Shown here piece after piece: positions 1 through 7,724 of a DNA stretch of 18,973 bases. The notes under the pieces are model-generated. The model did not search any database. It saw nothing but the letters and a program-made list of their open reading frames with translations, and was not told the origin of the DNA. The position numbers were made by a program, and so were the translations under genes. This DNA is from Bacteroidota bacterium (GTDB lineage Bacteria > Bacteroidota > Bacteroidia > Flavobacteriales > Flavobacteriaceae), in NCBI GenBank assembly GCA_023446155.1, contig JAEXIT010000016.1, forward strand, positions 1 to 18,973. Direction: 5' to 3'. Every line of letters begins with the position of its first letter. The stretch's first letter is position 1.

Positions 1-2
1 TA

Positions 3-173
3 TTTGACCGATACGGAAAACTATTGAAACAGATCAAACCATCCCGTTCAAGTGGATGGGACGGAACGATGAACGGTCAACAGCTGCCATCGACGGATTA
101 CTGGTTCACAGTGACCTATACCGAGAATGGAGATATTAAAGAGTTTAAAGCGCATTTCTCATTAAAAAGATAA
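3..173 (+). CDS. C-terminal end of a T9SS type B sorting-domain protein (partial, 5' end outside window)
   Basis: An open frame enters from the left edge and stops at 171-173, giving 56 residues. It begins FDRYGKLLKQI, has GWDGTMNGQQLPSTDYW in the middle and ends in HFSLKR. This pattern (a 'dRYGk' strand, a 'GWDGt.nG..lpstdYwf' turn and a short basic end) matches the gliding motility-associated type B C-terminal domain used by Flavobacteriia to route proteins through the type IX secretion system. The missing upstream part would be the large secreted or surface-anchored passenger, so its function cannot be judged here. The stop lies 5 bp before a PorP/SprF gene, the usual arrangement in which a type B cargo is followed by its SprF-like partner, as with SprB/SprF of Flavobacterium johnsoniae. 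Assignment to the sorting-domain family is firm; the identity of the cargo is unknown. Confidence 0.88.
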   Translation, partial: FDRYGKLLKQIKPSRSSGWDGTMNGQQLPSTDYWFTVTYTENGDIKEFKAHFSLKR

Positions 174-178
174 CCCAA

Positions 179-1180
179 ATGAATATTTTTAAAAAACGTT
201 ATTTAGTTTTAGCATTATTTTTATCCCAGATGTCTTTCGCACAGGAAGGGATAGCAGTTTATTCTGATTATTTATCGGATAACTATTATTTGATCCACCC
301 GTCTATGGCTGGTGCTGCAAATTGTGGAAAAATCAGATTAACAGCCAGACAGCAGTGGTTTGGACAAGATGATGCTCCTGCATTACAAACCTTGAGTTTT
401 AATACCAGTGTAGGGGAGCAATCCGGTATCGGTATTATCGCTTTTAATGATAAGAACGGGTATCATTCACAAATGGGAGGTAAGATTACCTATGCTCACC
501 ATATTCGTTTTTCAAGAGGGGTTAACGATTTGAATCAGTTATCATTTGGTATGAGTGCCGGTTTGGTGCAGAGTACGTTGGATGAAACCAAATTTGGAAA
601 CGATTTCGATCCAATCGTAGCGGGGATGAAACAAAAAGATTCGTATTTTAATATCGATTTAGGGGCATCTTACCATTACCTGGATTTCTATACGCACTTT
701 ACAGTTAAAAATGCGGTATCGAACAAACGGGATATCTATACCGATATCGAAAGTGATAACCTAAGAAAATATTTATGGAGTGTGGGTTATGTTTTTGGAG
801 ACAAGAATAGCGATAACGGATTATCATGGGAGCCTTCTATAATGTTACAGTACGTTGATAAAACCAAAGAGAAAACCTTCGATATCAACTTAAAAGTCTA
901 TAAAGAGATGGAGTTCGGTAAGTTATGGGGAGGTTTGTCCTATAGAAGAAGTTTCGACGGTGCGCAATTCGTTGCGGATAACAGCGTTAGCGACCAGAAA
1001 TTACAATATATCACTCCTATCGTTGGGGTGAATTACAAGAACTTTATGTTCGCGTATACGTATTCACACTTAACGGGTGATGTAAAATTTGATAACTCAG
1101 GATTCCATCAAATTACACTTGGTATCAACTTATTCTGTAAGCGTGAGCCATACGATTGTAACTGTCCTGCAGTTAACTAA
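179..1180 (+). CDS. PorP/SprF family type IX secretion system outer-membrane protein
   Basis: A 333-residue protein with a signal peptide at about residues 1-21 (basic MNIFKKR start, hydrophobic LVLALFLSQMSF core, cleavage after FAQ). The mature part begins with the family-typical stretch YSDYLSDNYYLIHPSMAGA and continues as alternating amphipathic beta strands, consistent with an outer-membrane barrel of the PorP/SprF family. Known members assist export or surface attachment of T9SS cargo with type B C-terminal domains. The ATG at 179 is 5 bp after the stop of such a cargo gene, so the two are almost certainly co-transcribed and probably work as a pair. The C-terminus is cysteine-rich (FCKREPYDCNCPAVN). 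A strong intrinsic terminator follows at 1202. Flavobacterial genomes carry many PorP/SprF paralogues, so I do not assign the symbol sprF. Confidence 0.9.
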   Translation: MNIFKKRYLVLALFLSQMSFAQEGIAVYSDYLSDNYYLIHPSMAGAANCGKIRLTARQQWFGQDDAPALQTLSFNTSVGEQSGIGIIAFNDKNGYHSQMGGKITYAHHIRFSRGVNDLNQLSFGMSAGLVQSTLDETKFGNDFDPIVAGMKQKDSYFNIDLGASYHYLDFYTHFTVKNAVSNKRDIYTDIESDNLRKYLWSVGYVFGDKNSDNGLSWEPSIMLQYVDKTKEKTFDINLKVYKEMEFGKLWGGLSYRRSFDGAQFVADNSVSDQKLQYITPIVGVNYKNFMFAYTYSHLTGDVKFDNSGFHQITLGINLFCKREPYDCNCPAVN

Positions 1181-1201
1181 TTATAAAGAGATTATTAATT
1201 C

Positions 1202-1229
1202 TGTCCCGATTTATTCGGGACATTTTTTT
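1202..1229 (+). terminator. Intrinsic terminator after the PorP/SprF gene
   Basis: A perfect 8-bp stem, TGTCCCGA (1202-1209) with TCGGGACA (1215-1222), encloses a 5-nt loop and is followed by seven T residues (1223-1229). It ends the cargo-PorP/SprF unit and separates it from the next gene 11 bp downstream. Confidence 0.9.
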
Positions 1230-1240
1230 AAAAGATAGTT

Positions 1241-1753
1241 ATGGTTATAAAAGAAGTTAGAGGCAAGTATCCTCAAATCCCGGAAGATTGCTATGTGGCC
1301 GAAAATGCAACGATTGTCGGTGATGTGTCCTTCGGTGCCTCATGTAGTGTATGGTTTAATGCGGTTGTACGGGGCGATGTGCATTTTATTAAAGTCGGTG
1401 ACAAGGTTAATATCCAGGATGGCGCGGTTATTCACTGTACGTATCAGAAGCATCCAACGGTGATCGGAAGCAATGTTTCCATCGGACATAATGCGATTGT
1501 TCACGGTTGTACGATCGAAGATAACGTGCTGATTGGCATGGGAGCAATTGTAATGGATAATTGTGTTATAAAGAGCAATTCGATTATTGCAGCGGGATCG
1601 GTGGTAACACAGAACACTGTGGTGGAATCTGGGGTGATTTACGCGGGTATTCCGGCTAAAAAGGTAAAAGATATCAACGCGTCAGATTTCGCTGGTGAAA
1701 TCGAGCGTATTTCGAATAATTACGTAATGTATTCCAGTTGGTTTAAAGAATAG
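1241..1753 (+). CDS. Gamma-carbonic anhydrase family protein (left-handed beta-helix hexapeptide repeats)
   Basis: A 170-residue cytoplasmic protein built of hexapeptide repeats (for example ATIVGDV, IGHNAIV, VLIGMGAIV, SIIAAGSVV), which form a trimeric left-handed beta-helix, ending in a short helical tail (SDFAGEIERISNNYVMYSSW). The residues expected in gamma-class carbonic anhydrases are visible: the RGD strand at 44-46, and candidate metal-ligand histidines H65, H83 and H88, the last two in the HxxxxH spacing (GHNAIVHG). This is the YrdA/CaiE/PaaY-like branch, whose members often show weak or redox-dependent carbonic anhydrase activity; some may have other roles. The ATG at 1241 lies 11 bp beyond a terminator, so the gene probably has its own promoter or uses read-through. 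It ends at a bidirectional terminator facing murI. The family assignment is secure; catalytic activity is inferred. Confidence 0.9.
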   Translation: MVIKEVRGKYPQIPEDCYVAENATIVGDVSFGASCSVWFNAVVRGDVHFIKVGDKVNIQDGAVIHCTYQKHPTVIGSNVSIGHNAIVHGCTIEDNVLIGMGAIVMDNCVIKSNSIIAAGSVVTQNTVVESGVIYAGIPAKKVKDINASDFAGEIERISNNYVMYSSWFKE

Positions 1754-1790
1754 GTTTGCTTTCTTTTCCAATCGGGAAAGTTGAAAATAT

Positions 1791-1823
1791 AAAAGGCCAT
1801 CTTAAGATAAAAGATGGCCTTTT
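1791..1823. terminator. Bidirectional terminator between the convergent carbonic anhydrase-like gene and murI
   Basis: A perfect 13-bp stem (1791-1803 with 1811-1823; core AAGGCCATCTT/AAGATGGCCTT) encloses a 7-nt loop. T residues continue to 1825 on the plus strand, and the A-rich left arm provides a U-tract for minus-strand transcripts. It lies between two convergent genes, so it can stop transcription from both sides. Confidence 0.9.
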
Positions 1824-1842
1824 TTGTATACTGAATTTGTGC

Positions 1843-2628
1843 TTAAAAATCGGTTATGGCTACATTGTCGGAGAAAGGGGGACCCAATAGTTTTTTGAGT
1901 ACGTCTGCCTTCGAATTGGTATAGAACAAATGCTGTGTAGCTTCGTCGGAAGTATTTAAAAGTCCGTTTTGTTCCAGTATGTTTTTGGTCTGTTTTGCGA
2001 CCGCTTCTCCAGAGTCAATAATCTTAATATGATCCGGAATAATCTCTTTAATCTGTGGAATCAGGAAAGGGTAGTGGGTACAGCCCAAAACCAGATAGTC
2101 CATATTTGCAGCGACCATCGGGTCGAGATAGGTCTTAAGGAGTTCTTTGATCTCATCGGATTCAAGGTCGCCGTTTTCGATCAATTGAACCAGATTATAG
2201 CCCACCTGCTCGATGATATTGAGGTGTTGGTAGTTCGATATTGTTTTGTGGAATAACTCGCTGTTTAACGTCCCTTTTGTGGCTAGAATTCCAATGGTTT
2301 CGGTTTGGGTCTGATTGGCGGCTGGTTTTATAGCCGGTTCGATACCAATAAAGGGGATGTCATAACGGGCGCGTAGTTCTTTGATCGCATTTGTTGTGGC
2401 GGTATTACAAGCTACAATTACCATCTTGCAACCGTGTTCAATCAGGTAATCGACATTTTTACAACTCAAATGGATAATATCTTCTTTGGTCTTCTGACCA
2501 TAAGGGGCGTTTTTACTATCGGCCAAATAGATGGTGTTTTCATGTGGAAGGAGTTGATGTACCTCTTTCCAGATCGAAATGCCTCCAACACCGGAGTCGA
2601 ATAAGCCTATGGGGTTTTTACTACTCAT
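1843..2628 (-). CDS. murI: Glutamate racemase
   Basis: A 261-residue cytoplasmic enzyme that interconverts L- and D-glutamate, supplying D-glutamate for peptidoglycan. The family signatures are all present: IGLFDSGVGG near the N-terminus (D11, S12), the first catalytic cysteine C74 in VACNTATT, and the second catalytic cysteine C183 in LGCTHYPF. The length is normal. It is the last gene of the minus-strand envelope cluster, but a hairpin with a T-tract (2641-2675) lies just upstream of its start. The sequence directly before the ATG contains TATATTTG (2640-2633), a perfect Bacteroidota -7 box, only 4 nt from the start codon. The gene is therefore probably transcribed from its own promoter on a very short-leader or leaderless mRNA. 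Confidence 0.96.
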   Translation of the reverse strand: MSSKNPIGLFDSGVGGISIWKEVHQLLPHENTIYLADSKNAPYGQKTKEDIIHLSCKNVDYLIEHGCKMVIVACNTATTNAIKELRARYDIPFIGIEPAIKPAANQTQTETIGILATKGTLNSELFHKTISNYQHLNIIEQVGYNLVQLIENGDLESDEIKELLKTYLDPMVAANMDYLVLGCTHYPFLIPQIKEIIPDHIKIIDSGEAVAKQTKNILEQNGLLNTSDEATQHLFYTNSKADVLKKLLGPPFSDNVAITDF

Positions 2629-2632
2629 TACA

Positions 2633-2640
2633 CAAATATA
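2633..2640 (-). promoter_or_regulatory. Putative -7 promoter box of murI
   Basis: On the minus strand this reads TATATTTG, an exact match to the Bacteroidota sigma-A -7 consensus TAnnTTTG. It starts where the T-tract of the upstream terminator ends and stops 4 nt before the murI ATG. No convincing TTG -33 element is seen at about 19 bp upstream, a region occupied by the hairpin, so the promoter call rests on the -7 box and position alone. Confidence 0.5.
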
Positions 2641-2675
2641 AAAAAAAAACTGCCCTTGGAAAAAGAGCAGTTTTT
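2641..2675 (-). terminator. Intrinsic terminator after the ompH pair
   Basis: Read on the minus strand, AAAAACTGC (2675-2667) pairs with GCAGTTTTT (2653-2645), with one further C-G pair beyond a mismatch at the stem top. A run of T residues to 2641 follows. It lies 20 bp after the stop of the short ompH gene and 12 bp before the murI start, so it should end or reduce transcription of the large uppS-bamA-ompH unit before murI. Confidence 0.85.
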
Positions 2676-2694
2676 ATTTTTATGAATCGAATGA

Positions 2695-3207
2695 TTATTT
2701 GAATCCTAATTCTTTTTTAACATCACCTAATAAATCCGGACCGTCAGCTAAGATTACGCCGCTTCCGTCAGTTGAATCTAAAACGTACTGGTATCCTTTT
2801 GCTTTTGCTACTTTTTGGATTGCAGTTCTTGCTTTCTCCATGATTGGTTTTACTAAATCCAATTCTTTTTGTTGCAATTCTTTTCCGGCATTTTCTCTGT
2901 ACTGTTGGATTCGCTGACCCATATCCTGCATTTCTTTAGAACGTGTTTCGTTTACCGCTTCTGTTGAAGTTGCTGCTTCCGACTCGTATTTTTTCAATTT
3001 GGTTTGATACTCACTAACCATGGTTTTATATTGTGCATCGTATGTCTCACCAATCTTTTTTACTTGAGCCTGTGCGGTTTTCATGTCAGGGTAGCTTGTC
3101 ATCAATTCACTTACGTTGATATGCGCTATTTTTGCCTGTGCAGAAATAGTTTGACTTGCACCAATGAAAAGTGCAGCAGCGATAAGTAAAGTTTTTAACT
3201 GTTTCAT
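2695..3207 (-). CDS. OmpH/Skp family periplasmic chaperone (short paralogue)
   Basis: A 170-residue protein with a cleavable signal peptide (about residues 1-24, ending ISAQA). The mature start, KIAHINVSELMTSYPDMK, is the usual OmpH/Skp opening strand. A long charged coiled-coil hairpin follows (about residues 40-130), and the C-terminal strand is YQYVLDSTDGSGVILADG. Skp-type trimers hold unfolded outer-membrane proteins in the periplasm and deliver them to the BAM complex. The length matches the family. It lies 17 bp downstream of a second, longer ompH gene, which itself follows bamA, so the chaperones and their insertase appear to form one unit. A terminator follows at 2675-2641. Because of the two paralogues, no symbol is assigned. 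Confidence 0.93.
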   Translation of the reverse strand: MKQLKTLLIAAALFIGASQTISAQAKIAHINVSELMTSYPDMKTAQAQVKKIGETYDAQYKTMVSEYQTKLKKYESEAATSTEAVNETRSKEMQDMGQRIQQYRENAGKELQQKELDLVKPIMEKARTAIQKVAKAKGYQYVLDSTDGSGVILADGPDLLGDVKKELGFK

Positions 3208-3224
3208 TGTTTTAGGTATTTAAT

Positions 3225-4256
3225 TTAATTTTCTGATTTATTTTCTGTTGTCTTATTCTTCAATTTTTCCTCGCGCTCTTTTTTAGCCTTTTCCCGTTCT
3301 TCCAATATTTTTTGTTTGCGTTCTTCCAAGGCTTTTTTACGCTCTTCAATTTTTTGCTGACGTTCCTGTGCTGCTTTTTCGCGGGCTTCCTGTTGTGCCG
3401 CTTTAATATCAGCTTTTGGGTCTGCCGCCGGTGCAGTTACTGCAGTTCCGTCTGCTGCTTTTTCAGCTGGCTTATCAGTCGCTTTATTCTCTGTTTTGTT
3501 ACCGCCTTGTTTGGCTTTTCGTTCCTCAAGCAGCTGTTTTCTCTTTTCTTCCTGCTCCAGTTTTTTAGCTTCTAAAGCCTCTTTACGTTCGGCAATTAGT
3601 TTTTCACGAGCCGCTTTTCTTTCGTCAATTTTACGTTGACGTTCCACCTGATCCGGATTGGCATTATCCATATCTTCTTTGCGTTCCTGTGCTTCCAGGT
3701 CTTTTTGCTGTTTTTTGGTCAACTGTTCTTTTTTCTGCGAACGGGTTAGTACGCGAAGTACCTGATCACTGATGTCAAAACGTTGTGCTGCAAAAAGCAT
3801 GGTCAAATCGGATGATTTATCAAATACGAAATCGTATTTTTTAGCTTCGGCAATATCCTGAACCGCATTAAATACCTGATCCTGAATTGGTTTTACCAAC
3901 ATGGTTTTCTGAGTCATCAGATCTCCCTGTGGTCCAAAACGCTTTTGCTGATAATCCAACATTTCCGTTTCAAGGAACTTAATTTCTTCTTCTCTTTCGG
4001 CAATTAATTCTTTTGTAAGCAAAACCTTTTCTGTTTTAAGGCTTTCCTTTAATTTATTGACTTCATTTTTTTTGGCTTCGATTTCCTGTTTCCAGCCCTG
4101 GGCTTTTAATTCCAACTGATTTTTCGCTTCGGCGTACTCCGGTGCTTTTTCCAGAATATACTCCATATCGATATAACCTATTCGGATTCCTCTACCTTGT
4201 GCATTCGCTGCTATACTAACAAATGTTACAAGTGCCAATAAAAAATATTTTCTCAT
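3225..4256 (-). CDS. OmpH/Skp family chaperone with a long charged C-terminal extension
   Basis: A 343-residue protein, about twice the normal OmpH length. Residues 1-20 are a signal peptide (MRKYFLLALV...ANAQ). Residues 24-170 form the OmpH/Skp domain: IRIGYIDMEYIL opening strand, coiled-coil arms, and closing segment YDFVFDKSSDLTMLFA. After residue 172 the chain becomes extremely rich in Lys, Glu, Arg and Gln. Two predicted helical stretches (about 173-250 and 281-334) share similar text, such as ERKEALEAKK and ERKKALEERK, and are separated by an Ala/Pro/Asp/Lys linker (251-280). The extension could be a long single helix or coiled coil, perhaps reaching toward peptidoglycan or partners; that is inference. 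It sits 40 bp downstream of bamA and 17 bp upstream of the short ompH. A chaperone role for the first half is well supported. Confidence 0.92.
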   Translation of the reverse strand: MRKYFLLALVTFVSIAANAQGRGIRIGYIDMEYILEKAPEYAEAKNQLELKAQGWKQEIEAKKNEVNKLKESLKTEKVLLTKELIAEREEEIKFLETEMLDYQQKRFGPQGDLMTQKTMLVKPIQDQVFNAVQDIAEAKKYDFVFDKSSDLTMLFAAQRFDISDQVLRVLTRSQKKEQLTKKQQKDLEAQERKEDMDNANPDQVERQRKIDERKAAREKLIAERKEALEAKKLEQEEKRKQLLEERKAKQGGNKTENKATDKPAEKAADGTAVTAPAADPKADIKAAQQEAREKAAQERQQKIEERKKALEERKQKILEEREKAKKEREEKLKNKTTENKSEN

Positions 4257-4296
4257 AGAATTAAATATTATTTTTCAACTATCGTGCCAAACTTTA

Positions 4297-6972
4297 TTAA
4301 AACTGTTGTCCAATGATAAAGTGCGTTTCCCAGCCATTTTTCTGAGTTTGTCCCGGTAAGGCATCAAATCCGTATCCGAAGTCAATTCCCAGTAATCCGA
4401 AAGCCGGCATAAATACGCGTAATCCAAATCCTGCTGAACGTTTCAGATCAAATGGATTGTAGGATTTGAATGAATCAAATGAGGCTCCTGCTTCTAAGAA
4501 TGTTAATCCGTAGATGGAGGCCGATGGATTCATGGTAATCGGGTAACGCAACTCTAAGGAGAACTTGTTGTAAATGGTTCCTCCGGATTGTTGCCCTTTT
4601 TGAGAACCTTCCTGGATGATTGGTGTTAACGATTGATTCGGATAACCACGTAACTGAATCACCTCTCTACCATCCATGGAGAAATTCGCTAATCCGTCAC
4701 CTCCTAAATAGAATCGTTCAAACGGTACTAATCCTCTCGATTGATTGTATGCTCCAAGGAATCCAAACTCTCCTAACGAACGCAATACTAATTTATTGTA
4801 AATGGTCGTATACCAGTCGGCTTTAAATTTCACTTTGTAATATTCCAACCAATTAAATTTCTTCTGATCTACTAATGATTGATCTGCTGCAGCATCGTGG
4901 AAATTCGTTACCGGATTTCCATTGGAGTCAATATAGGATCCCGATGGTACAAAAATATTGTTTGAGTTCAGATATCCGGCACCGTTATTTTTCAATTTAT
5001 AAGCCTCCTGATTTCCTAAATCACCGTAATCTACCCCGTTAAATAACGAGTAAGGTAAGGTAAATTTTCCAGAAATACTAAATTCTGAACCATAAGTTGG
5101 GAAAATAGGATTGAATCCTTTACTGTTACGGGTTAGACCAATTGTATAAGTAAGGTTTTTAGACGAACCGTTACCAAAGGTAAATAAGCCCGTGTTATAG
5201 TTGTTCAAATCGTAATACTGGAAACTCACTACGTGGGACAATTGGAAATAATCATCCGGAATCGATAGACGTTTTGCCAATCCAACCGATAAAGTGGTAA
5301 TGTTGAAACTTTGGTTTCGCGTTACATCACGCGTCTGATAGTTGTATAAAAACTGCTTACTGTGTGAAATCGAAGTAGAGAAACTCACCGGTTTTTTACC
5401 GCCTAACCATGGTTCCTGGAAGGAAATACTATAGGTTTGGAAATAACTACTACCCTGAAGACGTAACGACATTTTTTGTCCGTCTCCCATTGGTAATGGT
5501 CGGTAAGCACTTTTGTTAAAAATGTTTTTAATCGAGAAGTTGTTAAACGATAATCCAAGCGTTCCGATGAATCCACCACCACCGTAACCACCTTGTAGCT
5601 CTACCTGGCTGGAACCTTTTTCAACTACGCTCCATTCCACATCAACACTTCCTGAAGATGGGTCGGCATTTTTTACCTCCGGACGAATGGCTTCCGCATC
5701 AAAAAACTGTAAGGCTCCCAAGTCACGAATGGTACGGATTACGTCCTGTTTGTTCCATTTCTGACCTGGACGTGTACGCAATTCACGGTAAATTACATAA
5801 TCGTTCGTTTTGTCATTTCCTTTTACCGTTACGTTGTTGAAGTAAGCAATCGGACCTTCTACGATTCGGATTTCGAAATCGATGGTGTCGTTTGCCGTAC
5901 GTACCTCAACCGGATTGATGTTCGAAAACAGGTAGCCGTTGTTTTGGTATAGGTTGGTGATATCTTCCGCATCCGGACTTTTTTTGTTGGCAATACGCTC
6001 CTGTAATACCTTTCCGTTGTACACATCCCCTCTGTTAATACCCAGAAGTCTTCGCAATTCACGATCGGTATAAACGGTGTTTCCAAGAAAACGGATGTCA
6101 CCAAAATAGTAACGTTTTCCTTCTTCAACATTTAATTTGATCGCTACGGTATTGTCTTCTTTGTTGTAAGTAACCGTGTCGGATGTAATACGGGCATCGC
6201 GATATCCTTTTTCTTTGTATTTTTCAACAATGGAAGTTAAGTCTTCCTTGTATTTGTCTTTGATGTATTTCGATGTCTTGAAAAGACGCATCGGGTTGAA
6301 AGGATTGCGCACTTTGGTATTGCTCATCGCTTTCTTGATTTTGGAAGTCGACATCATCTGGTTTCCGGTGATTTCGATGCCTGAAACCTTTACCTTTTTA
6401 CCTTTGTCTACCAAAATAACCATGTTGACATTGTGTTCGGTCGAATCCGTTGCAATGGTGTTGATGGTCACTTTAGTGTTGAAAAACCCGTCTTTTTTAT
6501 ATTTGTTTTCAATGTAATTACGCGTAGTGGTAATTAAGTTTTCATTGACTACTTTTCCTTTTTTAAGGTCGTTGTCTTTGATGAATTCTTCGCTCTTTCC
6601 TTTTTTAACTCCGGTGAATTTTACATCCTGTAATTTTGGTAATTCATGGATATTTAATTCCAGAAAAATACTGTCTCCCTGTATTTTATTGAAATAAACG
6701 TTGATGTCGTTGAAAAGACCAAGCTTCCAAAGTTTTTTAATGGCATTACTGATTTCCTCGCCGGGAACACTAATCATTTGCCCTTTCTCTAAACCGGAAA
6801 AGGTCACAACCGTTTGCTGATTATAACTGATTTTTCCCGTAACGTCAACATCTGCTAATATGTATTGGCGACCCGATTCAGGTCCGGTATGCGGTTGTTC
6901 CTGAGCATTTATTTTGGAAATATTTCCTAAAATTAGAATGGCAAAAAGTAGTTGTATTCCTTTTTGAAGCAT
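4297..6972 (-). CDS. bamA: BamA, outer-membrane protein assembly factor
   Basis: With the start at 6972 the protein has 891 residues and a good signal peptide (MLQKGIQLLFAILILG...INAQ). Periplasmic POTRA repeats fill about residues 30-450. The C-terminal beta-barrel (about 450-891) begins near SQVELQGGYGGGG, contains the conserved Omp85 loop-6 motif RGYP (R775 to P778), and ends in phenylalanine (IIGQQF). BamA folds and inserts barrel proteins into the outer membrane. In-frame ATG codons upstream (to 7110) would place the start inside uppS and bury the signal peptide, so the start 7 bp after the uppS stop is preferred. The order uppS-bamA-ompH-ompH is a familiar Bacteroidota arrangement linking the insertase with its chaperones. 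Confidence 0.95.
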   Translation of the reverse strand: MLQKGIQLLFAILILGNISKINAQEQPHTGPESGRQYILADVDVTGKISYNQQTVVTFSGLEKGQMISVPGEEISNAIKKLWKLGLFNDINVYFNKIQGDSIFLELNIHELPKLQDVKFTGVKKGKSEEFIKDNDLKKGKVVNENLITTTRNYIENKYKKDGFFNTKVTINTIATDSTEHNVNMVILVDKGKKVKVSGIEITGNQMMSTSKIKKAMSNTKVRNPFNPMRLFKTSKYIKDKYKEDLTSIVEKYKEKGYRDARITSDTVTYNKEDNTVAIKLNVEEGKRYYFGDIRFLGNTVYTDRELRRLLGINRGDVYNGKVLQERIANKKSPDAEDITNLYQNNGYLFSNINPVEVRTANDTIDFEIRIVEGPIAYFNNVTVKGNDKTNDYVIYRELRTRPGQKWNKQDVIRTIRDLGALQFFDAEAIRPEVKNADPSSGSVDVEWSVVEKGSSQVELQGGYGGGGFIGTLGLSFNNFSIKNIFNKSAYRPLPMGDGQKMSLRLQGSSYFQTYSISFQEPWLGGKKPVSFSTSISHSKQFLYNYQTRDVTRNQSFNITTLSVGLAKRLSIPDDYFQLSHVVSFQYYDLNNYNTGLFTFGNGSSKNLTYTIGLTRNSKGFNPIFPTYGSEFSISGKFTLPYSLFNGVDYGDLGNQEAYKLKNNGAGYLNSNNIFVPSGSYIDSNGNPVTNFHDAAADQSLVDQKKFNWLEYYKVKFKADWYTTIYNKLVLRSLGEFGFLGAYNQSRGLVPFERFYLGGDGLANFSMDGREVIQLRGYPNQSLTPIIQEGSQKGQQSGGTIYNKFSLELRYPITMNPSASIYGLTFLEAGASFDSFKSYNPFDLKRSAGFGLRVFMPAFGLLGIDFGYGFDALPGQTQKNGWETHFIIGQQF

Positions 6973-6979
6973 TTGTAAA

Positions 6980-7720
6980 TTATTTAATTTGTTCGCTGGT
7001 TTTTCCAAATCTACGTTCTCTTTTTTGATAGCTGATGATTGCTTCATATAAATCTTTTTCTCTAAAATCAGGCCATAGTACGTCAGTAAAGTAGAACTCT
7101 GCATAAGCAATTTGCCATAATAAAAAGTTGCTGATACGGTGTTCTCCGCTTGTTCTGATTACTAAGTCGACGTCGGGTAAATTATGCGTGTAAAGATGCT
7201 GATTTATAATTGATTCATCAATATGGGCTGATGAAATTATATTATTTTTAACTTTATCGCTAATGTTTTTTACAGCCGAAATGATTTCTTCACGGGAACC
7301 GTAGCTCAGTGCCAGTGTTAAGGTCATTCGGGAGTTGTTTTGGGTCTTTTCAATAACTTCCGTCAGCTCTTTTCGAACCGAATCCGGTAAATGATGTAGC
7401 GATCCGATAGAATTTAGACGGATGCTGTTTTTTTGTAAGGTCGGAAGTTCGCTTTTTAGGGATTTGACCAAAAGTTTCATCAGGGTTTCCACCTCAACTT
7501 TTGGGCGGTTCCAGTTCTCGGTCGAAAAAGCGTAAAGGGTAAGATATGAAATCCCGAGTTTGGCACAACATTCTACGGTTGTCCGTACCGATTTGGTGCC
7601 GTTTTCATGGCCAAATGCACGGAGCATTCCTTTCTGTTTTGCCCAACGACCATTGCCATCCATAATGATGGCCAGGTGTCTGGGAAGCGTCTCTTTATTA
7701 ATTGTATTTTCTAAATCCAT
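6980..7720 (-). CDS. uppS: Isoprenyl transferase, undecaprenyl-diphosphate synthase (UppS)
   Basis: A 246-residue cis-prenyltransferase that extends farnesyl diphosphate with isopentenyl diphosphate to give the C55 lipid carrier for peptidoglycan and O-antigen synthesis. Visible motifs are HLAIIMDGNGRWAK, with the catalytic Asp at D21; the YAFSTENW segment (63-70); and the pyrophosphate-binding RTSGEHRISNFLLWQ region (189-203, with R189, R195 and S197), followed by YAEFYFTDVLWPDF. The length is typical. It starts 4 bp after the PorG-like stop and ends 7 bp before the bamA start, indicating tight operon structure. Confidence 0.96.
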   Translation of the reverse strand: MDLENTINKETLPRHLAIIMDGNGRWAKQKGMLRAFGHENGTKSVRTTVECCAKLGISYLTLYAFSTENWNRPKVEVETLMKLLVKSLKSELPTLQKNSIRLNSIGSLHHLPDSVRKELTEVIEKTQNNSRMTLTLALSYGSREEIISAVKNISDKVKNNIISSAHIDESIINQHLYTHNLPDVDLVIRTSGEHRISNFLLWQIAYAEFYFTDVLWPDFREKDLYEAIISYQKRERRFGKTSEQIK

Positions 7721-7724
7721 TTAT

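Noticed and set aside
3312..3575. Plus-strand open frame rich in Phe, Leu and Cys opposite the long ompH gene, resembling a membrane protein
   Set aside because: It is the antisense of Lys/Glu-rich codons (AAA/GAA read as TTT/TTC). It has no start context, promoter or family resemblance.
6973..7110. Longer BamA N-terminus starting inside uppS
   Set aside because: It would put 46 residues before a good signal peptide. The ATG at 6972 directly follows the uppS stop and starts the signal peptide.
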